This document shows, piece by piece, positions 1 through 10,957 of a DNA stretch of 57,963 nt (the first letter of the stretch is position 1; each line of letters begins with the position of its first letter). The position numbers were made by a program, and so were the translations under genes. The notes beneath the pieces were generated by a model that was not told where the DNA came from, searched no databases, and saw nothing but the letters and a program-made list of their open reading frames with translations. The DNA is from Acidobacteriaceae bacterium (GTDB taxonomy: Bacteria > Acidobacteriota > Terriglobia > Bryobacterales > Bryobacteraceae). The DNA is taken from positions 1 to 57,963 of the forward strand of contig JAFAUR010000906.1 in NCBI GenBank assembly GCA_019243205.1, in the 5' to 3' direction.

Positions 1-75
1 GTCCTCGAAGCTCAAGAGGTTAACGGAATACGAATCGAACAGAAGCGCAAGGCGGTGAAGAAGCACCCTCGATAG
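1..75 (+). CDS. 3' end of an unidentified CDS running in from outside the window
   Basis: Frame 1 is open from base 1 (VLEAQEVNGIRIEQKRKAVKKHPR) and stops at TAG 73-75, just before the next gene. Confidence 0.35.
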   Translation, partial: VLEAQEVNGIRIEQKRKAVKKHPR

Positions 76-87
76 CTCGCTCGCACT

Positions 88-1371
88 ATGCCGTTCGGTA
101 CCGAGACAATCATGCAACAAGCTCAACGACTACGGGTACCGGTTACCTCCGGCAAGCACCAGAGAGCGCTCGACTGGCTGAACTTTTCCGTTGCGGACGT
201 ACAGACCGGCGTGGGACCGTTTCTGGCAGCCGTGCTGACTGCCAAAGGTTGGAATCCGGCGCAGATTGGCACCTTTCTGACCTGTGGTGGTCTGCTCGGT
301 GTCGTTCTACAAGGGCCTGCCGGAGCGCTTGTTGACGCGACGCGCCATAAGCGCGGCCTGATTGCAGCCGGAATATCTTGCGTCGTCGCTGCCTCACTAC
401 TTCTCGCGTTCGGCCGCGGTTTTCTCTCCGTGGCGACCGCACAACTCTTGCTGAGCTCAGCCGGACCGTTCATCGCTCCTGCCATTACCGCCATTACGCT
501 CGGGCTTGTGGGAAGATCCGCGTTTGGTAAGCGGCTCGGACGCAATCACGGCTTTGATTCGGCAGGAAACTTCTGTGCGGCAGCGCTTATGGGTCTAATA
601 GGTTGGAGATTCGGCCTCAGCATCATCTTTCTCGTCGTGCCGCTCCTTTCGGTTCCTGCGTTCCTTGCGCTAAATGCGATACCGGCCCGGGAAATTGATC
701 ACTCGCGCGCCCGAGGCGGATCGGAACAGCAAGCGGACAGCGCTCCTTCCAAACTGAAGATCCTGCTACGCGATCGCGTGCTGGTAGGCTTTGCCGCCGC
801 CGTGTTCCTGTTTCACTTCGCCAATGCCGCCATGCTGCCGCAACTCGGAGAGATGCTCGCCCGCGGGCGTCCACGCTCGGCCGCACCTTTCATGTCTGCC
901 ACCGTGTTCGTCACACAGCTGGTGATCGCCTTGACTGCTTCCGCCTTCGGCAACTTGAGCGCAAAGTGGGGCCCGAGGCCGCTGCTGCTATTTGGGTTCG
1001 GTGTCTTGCCCGTCCGCGGTGTTTTGTACGGACTCACAAACTCAGTTTCGCTGCTGATCGCCATTCAAGTGTTGGATGGCGTTGCGAACTCGATTTTTGG
1101 GGTCGCTTCTGCGGTCCTGGTAGCAGATCGTGTCCGAGGCTCGGGACACTTCAACCTTGCCATGGGTGGGCTCGCTACCGTGGTGGGCATCGGCGCAGCT
1201 TTAAGCAACGGGCTCGCCGGCCTCGTCACCCAGGCCGCGGGTTTTCGAGCAAGCTTCTTCGCGCTCGCGAGCATCGCAGTCCTCGCATTCCTCTGCCTGC
1301 TCTTGTTTGTGCCGGATTCGCACAAGCTGCAAGCTCGGCTGCCAACCCGGGCGGCTTTGGGAGAAGTTTGA
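88..1371 (+). CDS. MFS transporter
   Basis: 427-aa ORF with about 12 hydrophobic segments and MFS-like Gly-rich loops (GGLLGVVLQGPAGALVDATRHKR). Confidence 0.85.
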   Translation: MPFGTETIMQQAQRLRVPVTSGKHQRALDWLNFSVADVQTGVGPFLAAVLTAKGWNPAQIGTFLTCGGLLGVVLQGPAGALVDATRHKRGLIAAGISCVVAASLLLAFGRGFLSVATAQLLLSSAGPFIAPAITAITLGLVGRSAFGKRLGRNHGFDSAGNFCAAALMGLIGWRFGLSIIFLVVPLLSVPAFLALNAIPAREIDHSRARGGSEQQADSAPSKLKILLRDRVLVGFAAAVFLFHFANAAMLPQLGEMLARGRPRSAAPFMSATVFVTQLVIALTASAFGNLSAKWGPRPLLLFGFGVLPVRGVLYGLTNSVSLLIAIQVLDGVANSIFGVASAVLVADRVRGSGHFNLAMGGLATVVGIGAALSNGLAGLVTQAAGFRASFFALASIAVLAFLCLLLFVPDSHKLQARLPTRAALGEV

Positions 1372-1427
1372 ATTTTTATTGCTGACGGGTATCGCGGGGA
1401 ATCAAAAGGATATCAGGAGGGACTAAC

Positions 1428-1874
1428 TTGAACGCTGGATGGATTTATCCGTTCATCATTCTCGGAGGCATCTTGCAAACGTGCGGTGCCGCGATGAACG
1501 CGCAGCTGAATCACTCGTTATCGAATCGGTGGCTGGCCAGCACGGTTTCTTTCGGAATCATCACGGCATTCTTTTTCTGCGTCTTTGCCGTATTCCCCAA
1601 TCCTCTTCCTAGCGGTGAAAGCCTCGCGTCGATGCCATGGTGGGCGCCACTGGGAGGGCTTGTCGGTGCGGTTCAGGTTTACGCGGGACTGACACTCGTA
1701 AACAAGGTGGGCGCCGGCCCATTTGTCGGATTTACGGTCACAGCGGCTTTAGCAATGTCCCTGGTCGTGGATCACTTCGGCCTGTTCCACATGCCCATAC
1801 ATACAGTAAACCTTTGGCGAGTGGTCGGCGCGCTGCTTATGGTCTGCGGCCTCGCCCTGATTACCAGGTTTTGA
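1428..1874 (+). CDS. DMT superfamily / YdcZ (DUF606)-like transporter
   Basis: 148-aa five-TM protein, motif GGILQTCGAAMNAQLNHSLSNRWLASTVSFGIITAFF. Confidence 0.8.
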   Translation: MNAGWIYPFIILGGILQTCGAAMNAQLNHSLSNRWLASTVSFGIITAFFFCVFAVFPNPLPSGESLASMPWWAPLGGLVGAVQVYAGLTLVNKVGAGPFVGFTVTAALAMSLVVDHFGLFHMPIHTVNLWRVVGALLMVCGLALITRF

Positions 1875-1877
1875 TCC

Positions 1878-2879
1878 TCAAGCGCGCGGCTGAAAGATCC
1901 GAATCACAACGAATGCGATTGCGGAGGCAACCGCCGCCGCTGGAATGGTCAAAACCCACGCGATAACGATATCCGTCGCGACGCTCCAGCGAACCGCCCG
2001 GACACGCTGGATTGAGCCCACGCCCGCTATCGCGCCAGTCACAACATGCGTGGTCGAGACCGGCAGCCCGAGACGGGTTGCAAGCAGGATCGAGATGGCC
2101 GCTCCCGTCTCGGCGCAGAAACCGCTGCGTGGCTTCAGCCGGGTCAACCGCGTTCCCATCGTGTGCACTACCCGCCACCCGCCGCTAAGTGTCCCGAGTC
2201 CCATCGAGACGGCGCAGGCCAGAATCACCCAGTCGGGCACGCGAAAGCTCTTCTCGATACCTGACGCGACAAGCACTGCTGTGATAATGCCCATCGATTT
2301 CTGCGCGTCGTTGCTGCCGTGGGCGCAGCTCAAAAGGGAGGCCGATGCAATCTGAAGATGCCTAAACCATCGGTCCAGGCGCGCCGGCGAAAATCTTCGA
2401 AATATCCAATACACCCCTAGCATCAGCGTATAACCGAGAGCAAGCCCCAACAATGGTGCAACGACGATGAACGACAGCGTGCTAGGCCACTTGCCAACGA
2501 CCAATCCGCTGAGTCCTGCTTTGGCGATAGCGGCGCCGGCATAGCCGCCGATGAGCGCGTGAGACGAACTTACCGGCAGCTTGAAATACCACGTCAGCAG
2601 GTTCCAGGATATGGCTCCCAACAAGCCCGCCAGAACGACATACGGAGTCACAATCCTGGTGTTAACGAACCCCTTTCCTACCGTTGCCGCAACTCCCGTG
2701 CCGAGAAAGAATGCCGCCAAAAAATTGAATATTGCCGCCATGATGACCGCCTGTCCGGGAGTAAGCACGCGTGTCGCGACTACAGTTGCTAACGAGTTCG
2801 CAGCGTCATGGAATCCATTCACAAAATCAAAGGTCAGAGCCACCAGGACAATAACGCCCACCAGCGCGAGTTCAGTCAT
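1878..2879 (-). CDS. pit: Inorganic phosphate transporter (PiT family)
   Basis: DFVNGFHDAANSLATVVATRVLTPGQAV and AHGSNDAQKSMGIITA are PiT signatures; start taken at MTELALVG rather than the long upstream ORF extension. Confidence 0.9.
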   Translation of the reverse strand: MTELALVGVIVLVALTFDFVNGFHDAANSLATVVATRVLTPGQAVIMAAIFNFLAAFFLGTGVAATVGKGFVNTRIVTPYVVLAGLLGAISWNLLTWYFKLPVSSSHALIGGYAGAAIAKAGLSGLVVGKWPSTLSFIVVAPLLGLALGYTLMLGVYWIFRRFSPARLDRWFRHLQIASASLLSCAHGSNDAQKSMGIITAVLVASGIEKSFRVPDWVILACAVSMGLGTLSGGWRVVHTMGTRLTRLKPRSGFCAETGAAISILLATRLGLPVSTTHVVTGAIAGVGSIQRVRAVRWSVATDIVIAWVLTIPAAAVASAIAFVVIRIFQPRA

Positions 2880-2883
2880 GCGC

Positions 2884-3498
2884 TTAGAGGTTCTTGACAG
2901 CGATGCTCTGGATTGTATCGGCGACGTCCTCGCAGCGGTCCGTTGCACTCTCGAGGAGTTCGTACAGATCTTTGAGTTTGATGAGTTTGATTGCGTCCGT
3001 CTCGGAGCTGAACAAGCTCGTGAGCAGACTTCTCTCGAGTGCATCCGCCTGGTCTTCCAGGCGGTTCACTTCGATGCACGACTCCACCACGGATCTCTTT
3101 TCCTCGAGTGCGCGCAGAGCGCTGCCGATGGCATGACAGGAGGCAGCCACCATCTCGGCCAACTCGATGGCAGGCTCCGGGATCGGATCAACTTTGTAGG
3201 CCACCATCCGGAAAGTGGCGTCTTCCAGTGTGTCCAAAACATCGTCGAGCCGGCTCGCTAAGGCCTGGATGTCTTCTGGATCGAAAGGAGTGATGAATGT
3301 TTTTCGGAGGCGATCGAAGAGGACATGTGTCACGTCATCGCCACTTCGTTCAAGAGCTTCCATACGCCGGGAAATGTGGCACATGCCCTCGTAACCGCCT
3401 CGCAGACCAGTGAGAAGCAGTTGGGACGCTTGACACAGATATCGGGATTGCTGGTGAAAATACTCGAAGAACTTTTCATCCTTGGGTAACAGATTCAA
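2884..3498 (-). CDS. DUF47 / PhoU-like phosphate transport regulator
   Basis: 204-aa helical protein (MNLLPKDEKFFEYFHQQS...) directly upstream of pit, the classic DUF47-Pit pairing. Confidence 0.85.
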   Translation of the reverse strand: MNLLPKDEKFFEYFHQQSRYLCQASQLLLTGLRGGYEGMCHISRRMEALERSGDDVTHVLFDRLRKTFITPFDPEDIQALASRLDDVLDTLEDATFRMVAYKVDPIPEPAIELAEMVAASCHAIGSALRALEEKRSVVESCIEVNRLEDQADALERSLLTSLFSSETDAIKLIKLKDLYELLESATDRCEDVADTIQSIAVKNL

Positions 3499-3602
3499 AG
3501 CTTCTCTCCCCTCGCTCCGCTCCGGTTCGAATAACAGATCTCGAATGTGAACAACTCGTTTCGTATCACTCCGGTTCGAGTCATTTCTGATTCAATGTCA
3601 GG

Positions 3603-5225
3603 GTGAGTTTGACCGACCCATTAAAAAAGCGCGCCGCCGGGATCTCAATTCTGGCGCTCCTGTTTGCGGCTGTTGTTGCTCTTGCTCAAAACGCATCCCC
3701 TCCGGCGCAGACCTCCTCGATTCTCGACTACATCAAGCAGACCTGGGGAACTCTGACCCGTTCGAACAAGAACCTGGCGACAGCAGCCGTGGATCCTAAA
3801 TTCAAACCAGGCCCAGACGGACGTTGGCCAGTGTACATACCTGAGAGCGGAGATCCTCAACTCGTCGGCGAAGAACTGCGCCGCGAGATGCCGGCATCGG
3901 CATTTAAGACCATCAACGTCATGCCTCTCCCGAAAGACCTCGATCAGCTCAAAATGCAAGGTCTCCTCTATTTGCCTAAGCCCTACGTTGTTCCGGGCGG
4001 CCGATTCAACGAAATGTATGGATGGGACAGCTATTTCATTCAGCTCGGCTTGCTGCGGGACGGAGATCTGGAACGGGCCAGAGATATGGCCGCGAACTTC
4101 CTATATGAAGTTCAGAACTATGGCAAGGTCCTGAATGCAAATCGGACGTATTACCTGACGCGTTCGCAGCCGCCCTTTCTCACACAGATGGTATGGGGTG
4201 TATACGAAAAGACTCACGATCGGAAATGGCTCACCGAAGCAATCCCGGAGATCGAAAAATATTATCAGATCTGGGTAAATGAGCCGCACTTGACTCCGGA
4301 AACCGGGCTCTCACGGTATTTCGATACCGGCGAGGGCCCGGCGCCCGAGGTCGTCTCCGCGGAGCGTAACACGGAAGGCAAAACGCACTACGAACTCGTT
4401 AAGGAATATTTCAAAACTCATGAGATCACCGATTACGACGTCAAGCAGTACTACGACAGGAGCACCGATCAATTGACGCCCCTGTTCTACAAGGGCGATC
4501 GGTCGATGCGCGAGTCGGGCTTCGACCCATCCAACCGGTTCGGGCCGTTTAACATCGATATCATTCACTACGATCCCGTTTGCCTGAACGCCTTACTGTT
4601 CCTGATGGAATCACAAACCGCAGAGATCCTGCATGAAGTTGGCCGTGACGGCGAAGTTCAGGCTTGGCGCGACCGTGCTCGGCAGCGGGCGGAGGCTGTT
4701 AACAAACTGATGTGGGACCCCAAGGACGGCGTGTATTACGACTACAATTTCGTGAGCAAGAAAGTGCGGCGTTATCCGTTCCTGACGACGTTGTACCCGC
4801 TCTGGGCAGGCTTCGCGACTAAAGAACAGGCTGCCAAGGTCCGAGACAGTCTTCCCCTCTTTGAGCGAGTAGGCGGACTCCAGACCAGCACGTACGTGAG
4901 CGGCAACCAGTGGGATTCCCCCTTTGGCTGGGCGCCGCTCGAGATGATTGCAGTCGAGGGCTTGCGGCGCTATGGCTTCAACGAGGACGCCGAAAGGATT
5001 GCGATGAAGTGGTTGACACTGGTTCATCGGGAATTCGAGCGGCAGGGCTTTATCGTCGAGAAATATAACGTGGTTTCAGGCGGGTCGGATGTCGCCGAGC
5101 ACATCCGCTTCGGGTATAGCGCCAATCAGGCGGGCTTCGGATGGACCAATGCCGTATTCACGCAGATCTATGATGAACTAACCCCGGCCGATCAGCGCAA
5201 GCTGCTCGAGTCCGAGCAACACTAG
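3603..5225 (+). CDS. treA: Alpha,alpha-trehalase (GH37), exported
   Basis: PGGRFNEMYGWDSYFIQLGLL and QWDSPFGWAPLEMIAVEGL match trehalase signatures; N-terminal signal peptide. Confidence 0.9.
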   Translation: MSLTDPLKKRAAGISILALLFAAVVALAQNASPPAQTSSILDYIKQTWGTLTRSNKNLATAAVDPKFKPGPDGRWPVYIPESGDPQLVGEELRREMPASAFKTINVMPLPKDLDQLKMQGLLYLPKPYVVPGGRFNEMYGWDSYFIQLGLLRDGDLERARDMAANFLYEVQNYGKVLNANRTYYLTRSQPPFLTQMVWGVYEKTHDRKWLTEAIPEIEKYYQIWVNEPHLTPETGLSRYFDTGEGPAPEVVSAERNTEGKTHYELVKEYFKTHEITDYDVKQYYDRSTDQLTPLFYKGDRSMRESGFDPSNRFGPFNIDIIHYDPVCLNALLFLMESQTAEILHEVGRDGEVQAWRDRARQRAEAVNKLMWDPKDGVYYDYNFVSKKVRRYPFLTTLYPLWAGFATKEQAAKVRDSLPLFERVGGLQTSTYVSGNQWDSPFGWAPLEMIAVEGLRRYGFNEDAERIAMKWLTLVHREFERQGFIVEKYNVVSGGSDVAEHIRFGYSANQAGFGWTNAVFTQIYDELTPADQRKLLESEQH

Positions 5226-5632
5226 ACCCTTGCGGGCGTCTCTTCGTCGTCGGAGATGGTCTTCTCCTGGACGGCAATCTCAACGCGCTCGCGTTTTATG
5301 TCCAGACGCACGCGCGAATAGATATTCATGTACACGTTCGCGACCCAGACGAGCGCAAATCCCGAGATGATATAGCCGCGCCAATCTGGGAGCAGCAGCT
5401 TAAAGCGCGTCAGCAATAGAAAGAGAATTGTGACATAGTGACTGAAGCAGTACTCACAAGTAAAGAGATAGAAGAACTTCCGCTTCATGAGGTTACGGCA
5501 GTTTTCACTTCGGTCCTTGCACCAATCGCGCGGCTCGCGAAATACCTCCTCGTGAGTCACCGTCCATGCCACTGAAGCAATCGGCAACCCGAGAACAAAC
5601 AGAAACGCAAGCTGCTCGCCGAGAGTCATCAT
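5222..5632 (-). CDS. Conserved hypothetical membrane protein
   Basis: 136-aa ORF with several TM segments and CEYCFSH motif; convergent with trehalase. Confidence 0.65.
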   Translation of the reverse strand: MMTLGEQLAFLFVLGLPIASVAWTVTHEEVFREPRDWCKDRSENCRNLMKRKFFYLFTCEYCFSHYVTILFLLLTRFKLLLPDWRGYIISGFALVWVANVYMNIYSRVRLDIKRERVEIAVQEKTISDDEETPARV

Positions 5633-5712
5633 GTTCTATGTTCATGGACTAATCTGTGTGGCATACAGTATCGGAGTATCCGAAATTCAGTTCGAGGCGA
5701 AAATAAAACCAC

Positions 5713-7245
5713 ATGCCACACGATAGAGCAAGCGGCGCGAAAACGACCGGTCCATGTGCCATGGTCATCTTCGGAGCAGGGGGCGACCTGACCAAGCGAT
5801 TAGTTGTACCGTCGCTTTACAATCTGGCCTGCGCCCATTTGCTCCCTGACGAATTCGCGATTGTCGGCTTCGATTTGCAAGATATCGCGGAGCAAAAATG
5901 GCAGCAGACGCTATGCGAGATGACTCGGGAATTCGTTCGAACCGCCGATCCGAGCCAATCATTCAATCAGGACGTCTGGAACTCGCTTTCATCCCGCATG
6001 CATTACGTGCAGGGAGATCTCAACAATCCCGCAAGCTACGAAGCCTTGAAGACGAAGCTCGCGGAATGCGACACCAAGTACGGGACAGCGGGCAATTACG
6101 TTTTCTATCTCGCCGTAGCCGATCGGTTCTTTGGTCCTGTAATCGAGCGTCTCGGTGACTCAAAGCTGGCTTGTGAGGAGAATGGCTACTGGCGCCGGGT
6201 TGTTGTTGAGAAGCCCTTTGGTCACGATTTGGCGTCCGCGAAGGCTTTGAATCGACGGATTCTGAAGGTCATCGGCGAGAACCAAATTTATCGAATTGAC
6301 CACTTCCTAGGCAAGGAAACGGTCCAGAACATAATGATGTTCCGCTTTGCCAACGGTCTCTTTGAGCCACTTTGGAACCGGGACCGCATCGATCACGTTC
6401 AGGTCACGGTCGCCGAATCCTTAGGCGTCGAGAGAAGGGGCGGTTTCTATGAGCATACGGGTGCCTTGCGGGACATGGTACCTAATCACATGTTCCAGCT
6501 TGTCGGCGTGATAGGAATGGAAGCTCCCAATTCCTTCAACGCCGACGCCGTTCGATCTGAAAAGGCAAAAGTCATCGAAGCCGTTCGCATCTGTGAAATG
6601 GAACAATCAGGGTACGCCGCGGTGCGAGGCCAGTACGGCAGTGGAGAAGTTGGGGGGCGGCCGGTCGAGGGGTATCGTGAGGAGCCGGACGTTTCGCCGG
6701 ATTCTGCCGTCGAGACTTACGCCGCCATGAAGCTGACCGTTGAGAACTTGCGCTGGTCAGGGGTTCCCTTTTACATTCGCACTGGTAAACGCATGACCAA
6801 ACGCCAAACCCTGATCGCCATAAAATTCAAGGGGGTTCCCGCCGCCCTGTTGCGGCATACCCGCCTACGTCAACCGGCTCCCAATTGGCTGCTCCTCCGG
6901 ATCCAGCCGGACGAAGGAATAGCCTTCGAGTTTGGCGCGAAGATACCCGGCCCGACAGTTCAGATGGGAAATGTGCGGATGGATTTTCACTATCGCGATT
7001 ACTTCGGCACTGCCCCCGCCACCGGTTACGAAACGCTGATCTACGACGTAATGGCCGGCGATGCAACTCTATTCCAACGCGCGGACAACATTGAATCGGG
7101 CTGGGAGGTAGTCGAACCGGTCCTCGAAGCCTGGGGTGCGCAGAAGCCGGGAAATTTCCCCAATTATCCTGCCGGCACCGCCGGGCCGGAATGCGCAGAC
7201 GAGTTGCTCGCGAAAGATGGCCGCGCCTGGCGTCCTATCGATTAG
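5713..7245 (+). CDS. zwf: Glucose-6-phosphate 1-dehydrogenase
   Basis: [40 protein letters not shown] signatures. Confidence 0.95.
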   Translation: MPHDRASGAKTTGPCAMVIFGAGGDLTKRLVVPSLYNLACAHLLPDEFAIVGFDLQDIAEQKWQQTLCEMTREFVRTADPSQSFNQDVWNSLSSRMHYVQGDLNNPASYEALKTKLAECDTKYGTAGNYVFYLAVADRFFGPVIERLGDSKLACEENGYWRRVVVEKPFGHDLASAKALNRRILKVIGENQIYRIDHFLGKETVQNIMMFRFANGLFEPLWNRDRIDHVQVTVAESLGVERRGGFYEHTGALRDMVPNHMFQLVGVIGMEAPNSFNADAVRSEKAKVIEAVRICEMEQSGYAAVRGQYGSGEVGGRPVEGYREEPDVSPDSAVETYAAMKLTVENLRWSGVPFYIRTGKRMTKRQTLIAIKFKGVPAALLRHTRLRQPAPNWLLLRIQPDEGIAFEFGAKIPGPTVQMGNVRMDFHYRDYFGTAPATGYETLIYDVMAGDATLFQRADNIESGWEVVEPVLEAWGAQKPGNFPNYPAGTAGPECADELLAKDGRAWRPID

Positions 7246-7801
7246 CACTTCGAAAAAGGCCGCGATACTTCCGCAGCAATTCGTACATCACCACCGCTCC
7301 GGCATTCGCCACGTTTAAAGAATGCTTGACTCCGAGCATCGGAATCCTCACGTGCGTGTCGCACGTGTTCAACAATTCGGCAGAAAGCCCGTCCACCTCG
7401 TGCCCGAAGAGAACGCAGACGGGGAAGCGCGGCTGCCACTCGAACAGATCAACGGCATGAGTGCTCGTTTCAATCGCCGCAATCTCGTAACCTTGCTCTT
7501 GCATATCCCTCACACCGCGGACCGGATCAGCTAATGGCTGCCATGGGACACGGAGTTCGGAACCGAGCGCCGTCTTCGTGATCGCACCCTTCGGAGGGCG
7601 AGCCGTAATCCCGCTCAGCAGCAACCGCTCTATACCGGCGCCGTCGCCTGTTCGGAAGAATGCCCCGACGTTGTACATGCTGCGAACGTTATCGAGCAAA
7701 ATCGTGACAGGCAAGCGCAACAGATCATACGAAGCCGCCCCGGTGGTTGCACGGTAGGGCACACGCTCGGCTATCCCCGGTCCAGTCCCGCTCTCTTCCA
7801 C
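7235..7801 (-). CDS. SpoU/TrmH-family RNA 2'-O-methyltransferase
   Basis: [18 protein letters not shown] and [28 protein letters not shown] motifs. Confidence 0.85.
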   Translation of the reverse strand: MEESGTGPGIAERVPYRATTGAASYDLLRLPVTILLDNVRSMYNVGAFFRTGDGAGIERLLLSGITARPPKGAITKTALGSELRVPWQPLADPVRGVRDMQEQGYEIAAIETSTHAVDLFEWQPRFPVCVLFGHEVDGLSAELLNTCDTHVRIPMLGVKHSLNVANAGAVVMYELLRKYRGLFRSANR

Positions 7802-9228
7802 AACTCGTCTACTCTGCTGATTACTTCAGGCGACATCGTGATTACATTGGGCCATCGGCGGGTGAAGCCCTCCGAAGGCCACTTCGTCGTCGCATCCACG
7901 CCCATTTTCGACCCGAAGTTCGAAAGACGGCTGGAGTGGTCCAGCGAGTCTACCGGTCCGGTGACGAATTCGATGTCGCGCTGAGGGTCAATATTGTTCA
8001 GAGCTTTCCAGGCGGTCTCAGCCACGTTTTGCACGTCCACATCTTCATCAACCACGACAATGCACTTGCTGAACATCGCCTGGCCCAGTCCCCAAATTGC
8101 ATGCATGACCTTTCGCGCATGGCCCGGATAGGACTTTCTGATCGAAACGAGCACGAGATTGTGGAACACGCCTTCCGCCGGCATACAGATGTCGCGCACT
8201 TCAGGCAGCTGCGTGCGCATCAGCGGGAGGAATATGCGCTCGATCGCCTTGCCCATGAAGAAATCTTCCATGGGCGGCGGGCCGACAATCGTCGAGACAT
8301 AGATCGGCTTCTTGCGATGGGTCATGCATGTGACATGGAAGACCGGATAGTCATCATCAAGCGAGTAAAAACCGGTATGATCTCCGAACGGCCCTTCCCG
8401 GCGAAGTTCGCCCAAATTCAAGTAGCCTTCGAGCACAATTTCAGAGTGCGCCGGGACTTCCAGATCACACGTCTCACATTTCACCATCTCTACTGCTTTG
8501 CGGCGCAGGAAACCGGCAAACAGCATTTCGTCGATAGCGGGCGGAAGCGGCAGGACCGCCGAGTACATCGTAATCGGATCGGCGCCGATCGCCACTGCCA
8601 CCGGCATTCGCGTGTCTTTGCCTTCCGCAAGCAACCTTCGGTAATGATCTGCTCCGTGTTTGTGCTTCTGCCAATGCATTCCGGTGGTGGTGTCATCAAA
8701 GACCTGCATCCGGTACATGCCGCAGTTGCGCTTGCCGGTTTTCGGATCTTTTGAGAACACCATCGGCAAGGTGATGAACGGCCCTCCATCGCCCGGCCAG
8801 CACTGCTGAACGGGCAGTTCCCGCAAGGAGAAATCTCGGTGCCGGATCACCTCTTTACAAGGACCGCTCGACACTCTCTTAGGGAACATCGCACTCAACT
8901 CCCCCAGCTTTGGAAGCAGCCTGATCTTGTCCAGCAGCCCTTCAGGCTTTTGCATCTCGAGCAAATCGGAAAGGCGGCCCGCTACTTGCTCGACGTCGTC
9001 GACTCCGAGCGCAAGTTCCATCCGACGCATACTCGCGAACGCATTAATCAGCAGAGGGATCTTTGAACCGGTCGGCTTCTCGAATAACAGCGCCGGCCCT
9101 CCTCGTTTAACACTGCGGTCTGCAAACTCCGTAATCTCAAGTTTGGGATCCACTTCGAAAGGAATTCGCTTCAGTTGCCCCGCCCGCTCCAGCGCACGCA
9201 CAAACTCTCGTAAGTCATTGAACGCCAT
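7771..9228 (-). CDS. UbiD-family decarboxylase
   Basis: 485 aa; GDHTGFYSLDDDYPVFHVTCMTHRKKPIYVSTIVGPPPMEDFFMGKA is a UbiD signature. Confidence 0.88.
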   Translation of the reverse strand: MAFNDLREFVRALERAGQLKRIPFEVDPKLEITEFADRSVKRGGPALLFEKPTGSKIPLLINAFASMRRMELALGVDDVEQVAGRLSDLLEMQKPEGLLDKIRLLPKLGELSAMFPKRVSSGPCKEVIRHRDFSLRELPVQQCWPGDGGPFITLPMVFSKDPKTGKRNCGMYRMQVFDDTTTGMHWQKHKHGADHYRRLLAEGKDTRMPVAVAIGADPITMYSAVLPLPPAIDEMLFAGFLRRKAVEMVKCETCDLEVPAHSEIVLEGYLNLGELRREGPFGDHTGFYSLDDDYPVFHVTCMTHRKKPIYVSTIVGPPPMEDFFMGKAIERIFLPLMRTQLPEVRDICMPAEGVFHNLVLVSIRKSYPGHARKVMHAIWGLGQAMFSKCIVVVDEDVDVQNVAETAWKALNNIDPQRDIEFVTGPVDSLDHSSRLSNFGSKMGVDATTKWPSEGFTRRWPNVITMSPEVISRVDELWKRAGLDRG

Positions 9229-9264
9229 GAATATTCGTCACACCCATTATCATGAGAATGATTT

Positions 9265-9999
9265 ATGGAGAAACGAACCGCGCTCGTGACGGGAGCGAGT
9301 CGAGGAATTGGGAAGGCCTGTGCGGACGCATTAGCGACTGCCGGACATCGCGTCGCCGTCGCAAGCCGCACCCGGCCAGCGCTCGACGAAGTGGCCGAAA
9401 ATCTGAAACAAACCGGTGCGGAGGCTTTCGCGATCGAGATGGATCTTTCCAACGCGGATTCGATAACCGCCGGGTTCTCGCAGGTCGCGAAAGAGTTCGG
9501 CCGCATCGACATTCTCGTCAACAATGCCGGAATCGCGAAAGATGGGCTGGCGGTCCGTATGAAGCGCGCGGATTGGGAATCCGTGCTTGCCACAAATCTC
9601 AGCGGCGCCTTCTATTGCATGCAGCAGGTCCTGCCCGGAATGATGAGGGAACGTTGGGGGCGCATCGTCAATATCTCCTCTGTGGTTGGTGAAATGGGAA
9701 ATCCGGGGCAGGCAAATTATGTGGCATCCAAAGCGGGTCTCATAGGCTTAACGAAATCGCTTGCACAGGAAGTGGGCAGCCGCAACATAACAGTGAACGC
9801 CGTGGCGCCCGGCTTTATTGAAACCGACATGACGCACGGGCTTACCCCGGAACTCAAAACGAAAATGATAGACGGAACTCCGCTGAAGCGCATGGGAACC
9901 GCGGCAGAGGTTGCGGCAGCAGTCAAATTCCTGGTCAGCGACGAAGCATCGTTCATTACCGGTCACGTTCTCGATGTGAATGGCGGCATTTACATGTAG
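9265..9999 (+). CDS. fabG: 3-oxoacyl-[ACP] reductase
   Basis: SDR motifs TGASRGIGKA, NNAG, YVASKAGLIGLTKSLAQE; ends GHVLDVNGGIYM. Confidence 0.92.
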   Translation: MEKRTALVTGASRGIGKACADALATAGHRVAVASRTRPALDEVAENLKQTGAEAFAIEMDLSNADSITAGFSQVAKEFGRIDILVNNAGIAKDGLAVRMKRADWESVLATNLSGAFYCMQQVLPGMMRERWGRIVNISSVVGEMGNPGQANYVASKAGLIGLTKSLAQEVGSRNITVNAVAPGFIETDMTHGLTPELKTKMIDGTPLKRMGTAAEVAAAVKFLVSDEASFITGHVLDVNGGIYM

Positions 10000-10039
10000 C
10001 CCTTGAGGCGTGAATCTCATCGAATGTAACAGCCCGCCG

Positions 10040-10951
10040 ATGTCAAATCTCTTTACTGCTCCCCTGGCACGTCGTGATACTCGCTTCAAGATCGGACTCG
10101 TCCAAATGACGTGCTCGACCGATCCTGAGGCGAACTTGCAGAAAGCCATAGCGGCTGTGCGTAAGGCGGCATCCGAAGGCGCCGAGATTGTCTGCCTCCA
10201 GGAACTGTTTCGCAGCCAGTACTTTTGCCGCGAGGAAAACGCCGAGCTTTTTAACCTGGCCGAAACAATTCCGGGGCCCTCAACGGAGGCTCTTGGCTCC
10301 GTCGCCCGAGAGCTACAAGTTTCCATCGTCGCTTCGCTCTTTGAAAAACGTGCGCAGGGTTTGTATCACAACACAGCAGCAATCCTCGATGCGGACGGCT
10401 CCCTCGTAGGGCTCTACCGCAAAATGCACATCCCCGACGATCCTCTCTACTTCGAAAAGTTCTACTTCACTCCCGGCGATCTCGGTTTTAAAAACTTCGA
10501 AACTCGCTACTCGCGAATCGGCGTGCTCGTGTGTTGGGACCAGTGGTATCCCGAAGGTGCCCGCATCACCAGTTTGCAAGGCGCAAACGTCCTCTTCTAT
10601 CCAACCGCGATTGGTTGGCATCCAGCCGAAAAAGCTCAATATGGAGAAGCGCAGCTCGATGCCTGGCGCACTATGCAACGTGCTCACGCCATCTCAAATG
10701 GAGTCTTCGTTGCAGCTGTCAATCGCACCGGGTTCGAAGGGACTTCTGACAGCGGACTCGAGTTCTGGGGTAGCTCGTTCATCTCCGATCCTTTCGGGCG
10801 CGTTATCGCTCAAGCTCCGGTGAGTGAGGAGAAAGTGCTGATTGCCGAGTGCGATCCGAAGCAAATGGACGAAGTGCGCCGCAACTGGCCCTTTCTGCGT
10901 GACCGCCGCATTGACGCGTATTCTCCCATCACCGAGCGCTGGCTCGCCTAG
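10040..10951 (+). CDS. aguB: N-carbamoylputrescine amidase / carbon-nitrogen hydrolase
   Basis: Nitrilase-family Glu-Lys-Cys motifs (LQELFRSQYFC, YRKMHIPDDP, VLVCWDQWYPE); adjacent to aguA. Confidence 0.88.
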   Translation: MSNLFTAPLARRDTRFKIGLVQMTCSTDPEANLQKAIAAVRKAASEGAEIVCLQELFRSQYFCREENAELFNLAETIPGPSTEALGSVARELQVSIVASLFEKRAQGLYHNTAAILDADGSLVGLYRKMHIPDDPLYFEKFYFTPGDLGFKNFETRYSRIGVLVCWDQWYPEGARITSLQGANVLFYPTAIGWHPAEKAQYGEAQLDAWRTMQRAHAISNGVFVAAVNRTGFEGTSDSGLEFWGSSFISDPFGRVIAQAPVSEEKVLIAECDPKQMDEVRRNWPFLRDRRIDAYSPITERWLA

Positions 10952-10957
10952 AGCAAG

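Noticed and set aside
7747-8754. 335-aa ORF antisense to the UbiD-family gene
   Set aside because: His/Arg-rich translation with no domain; shadow ORF of a clearly coding GC-rich gene on the other strand
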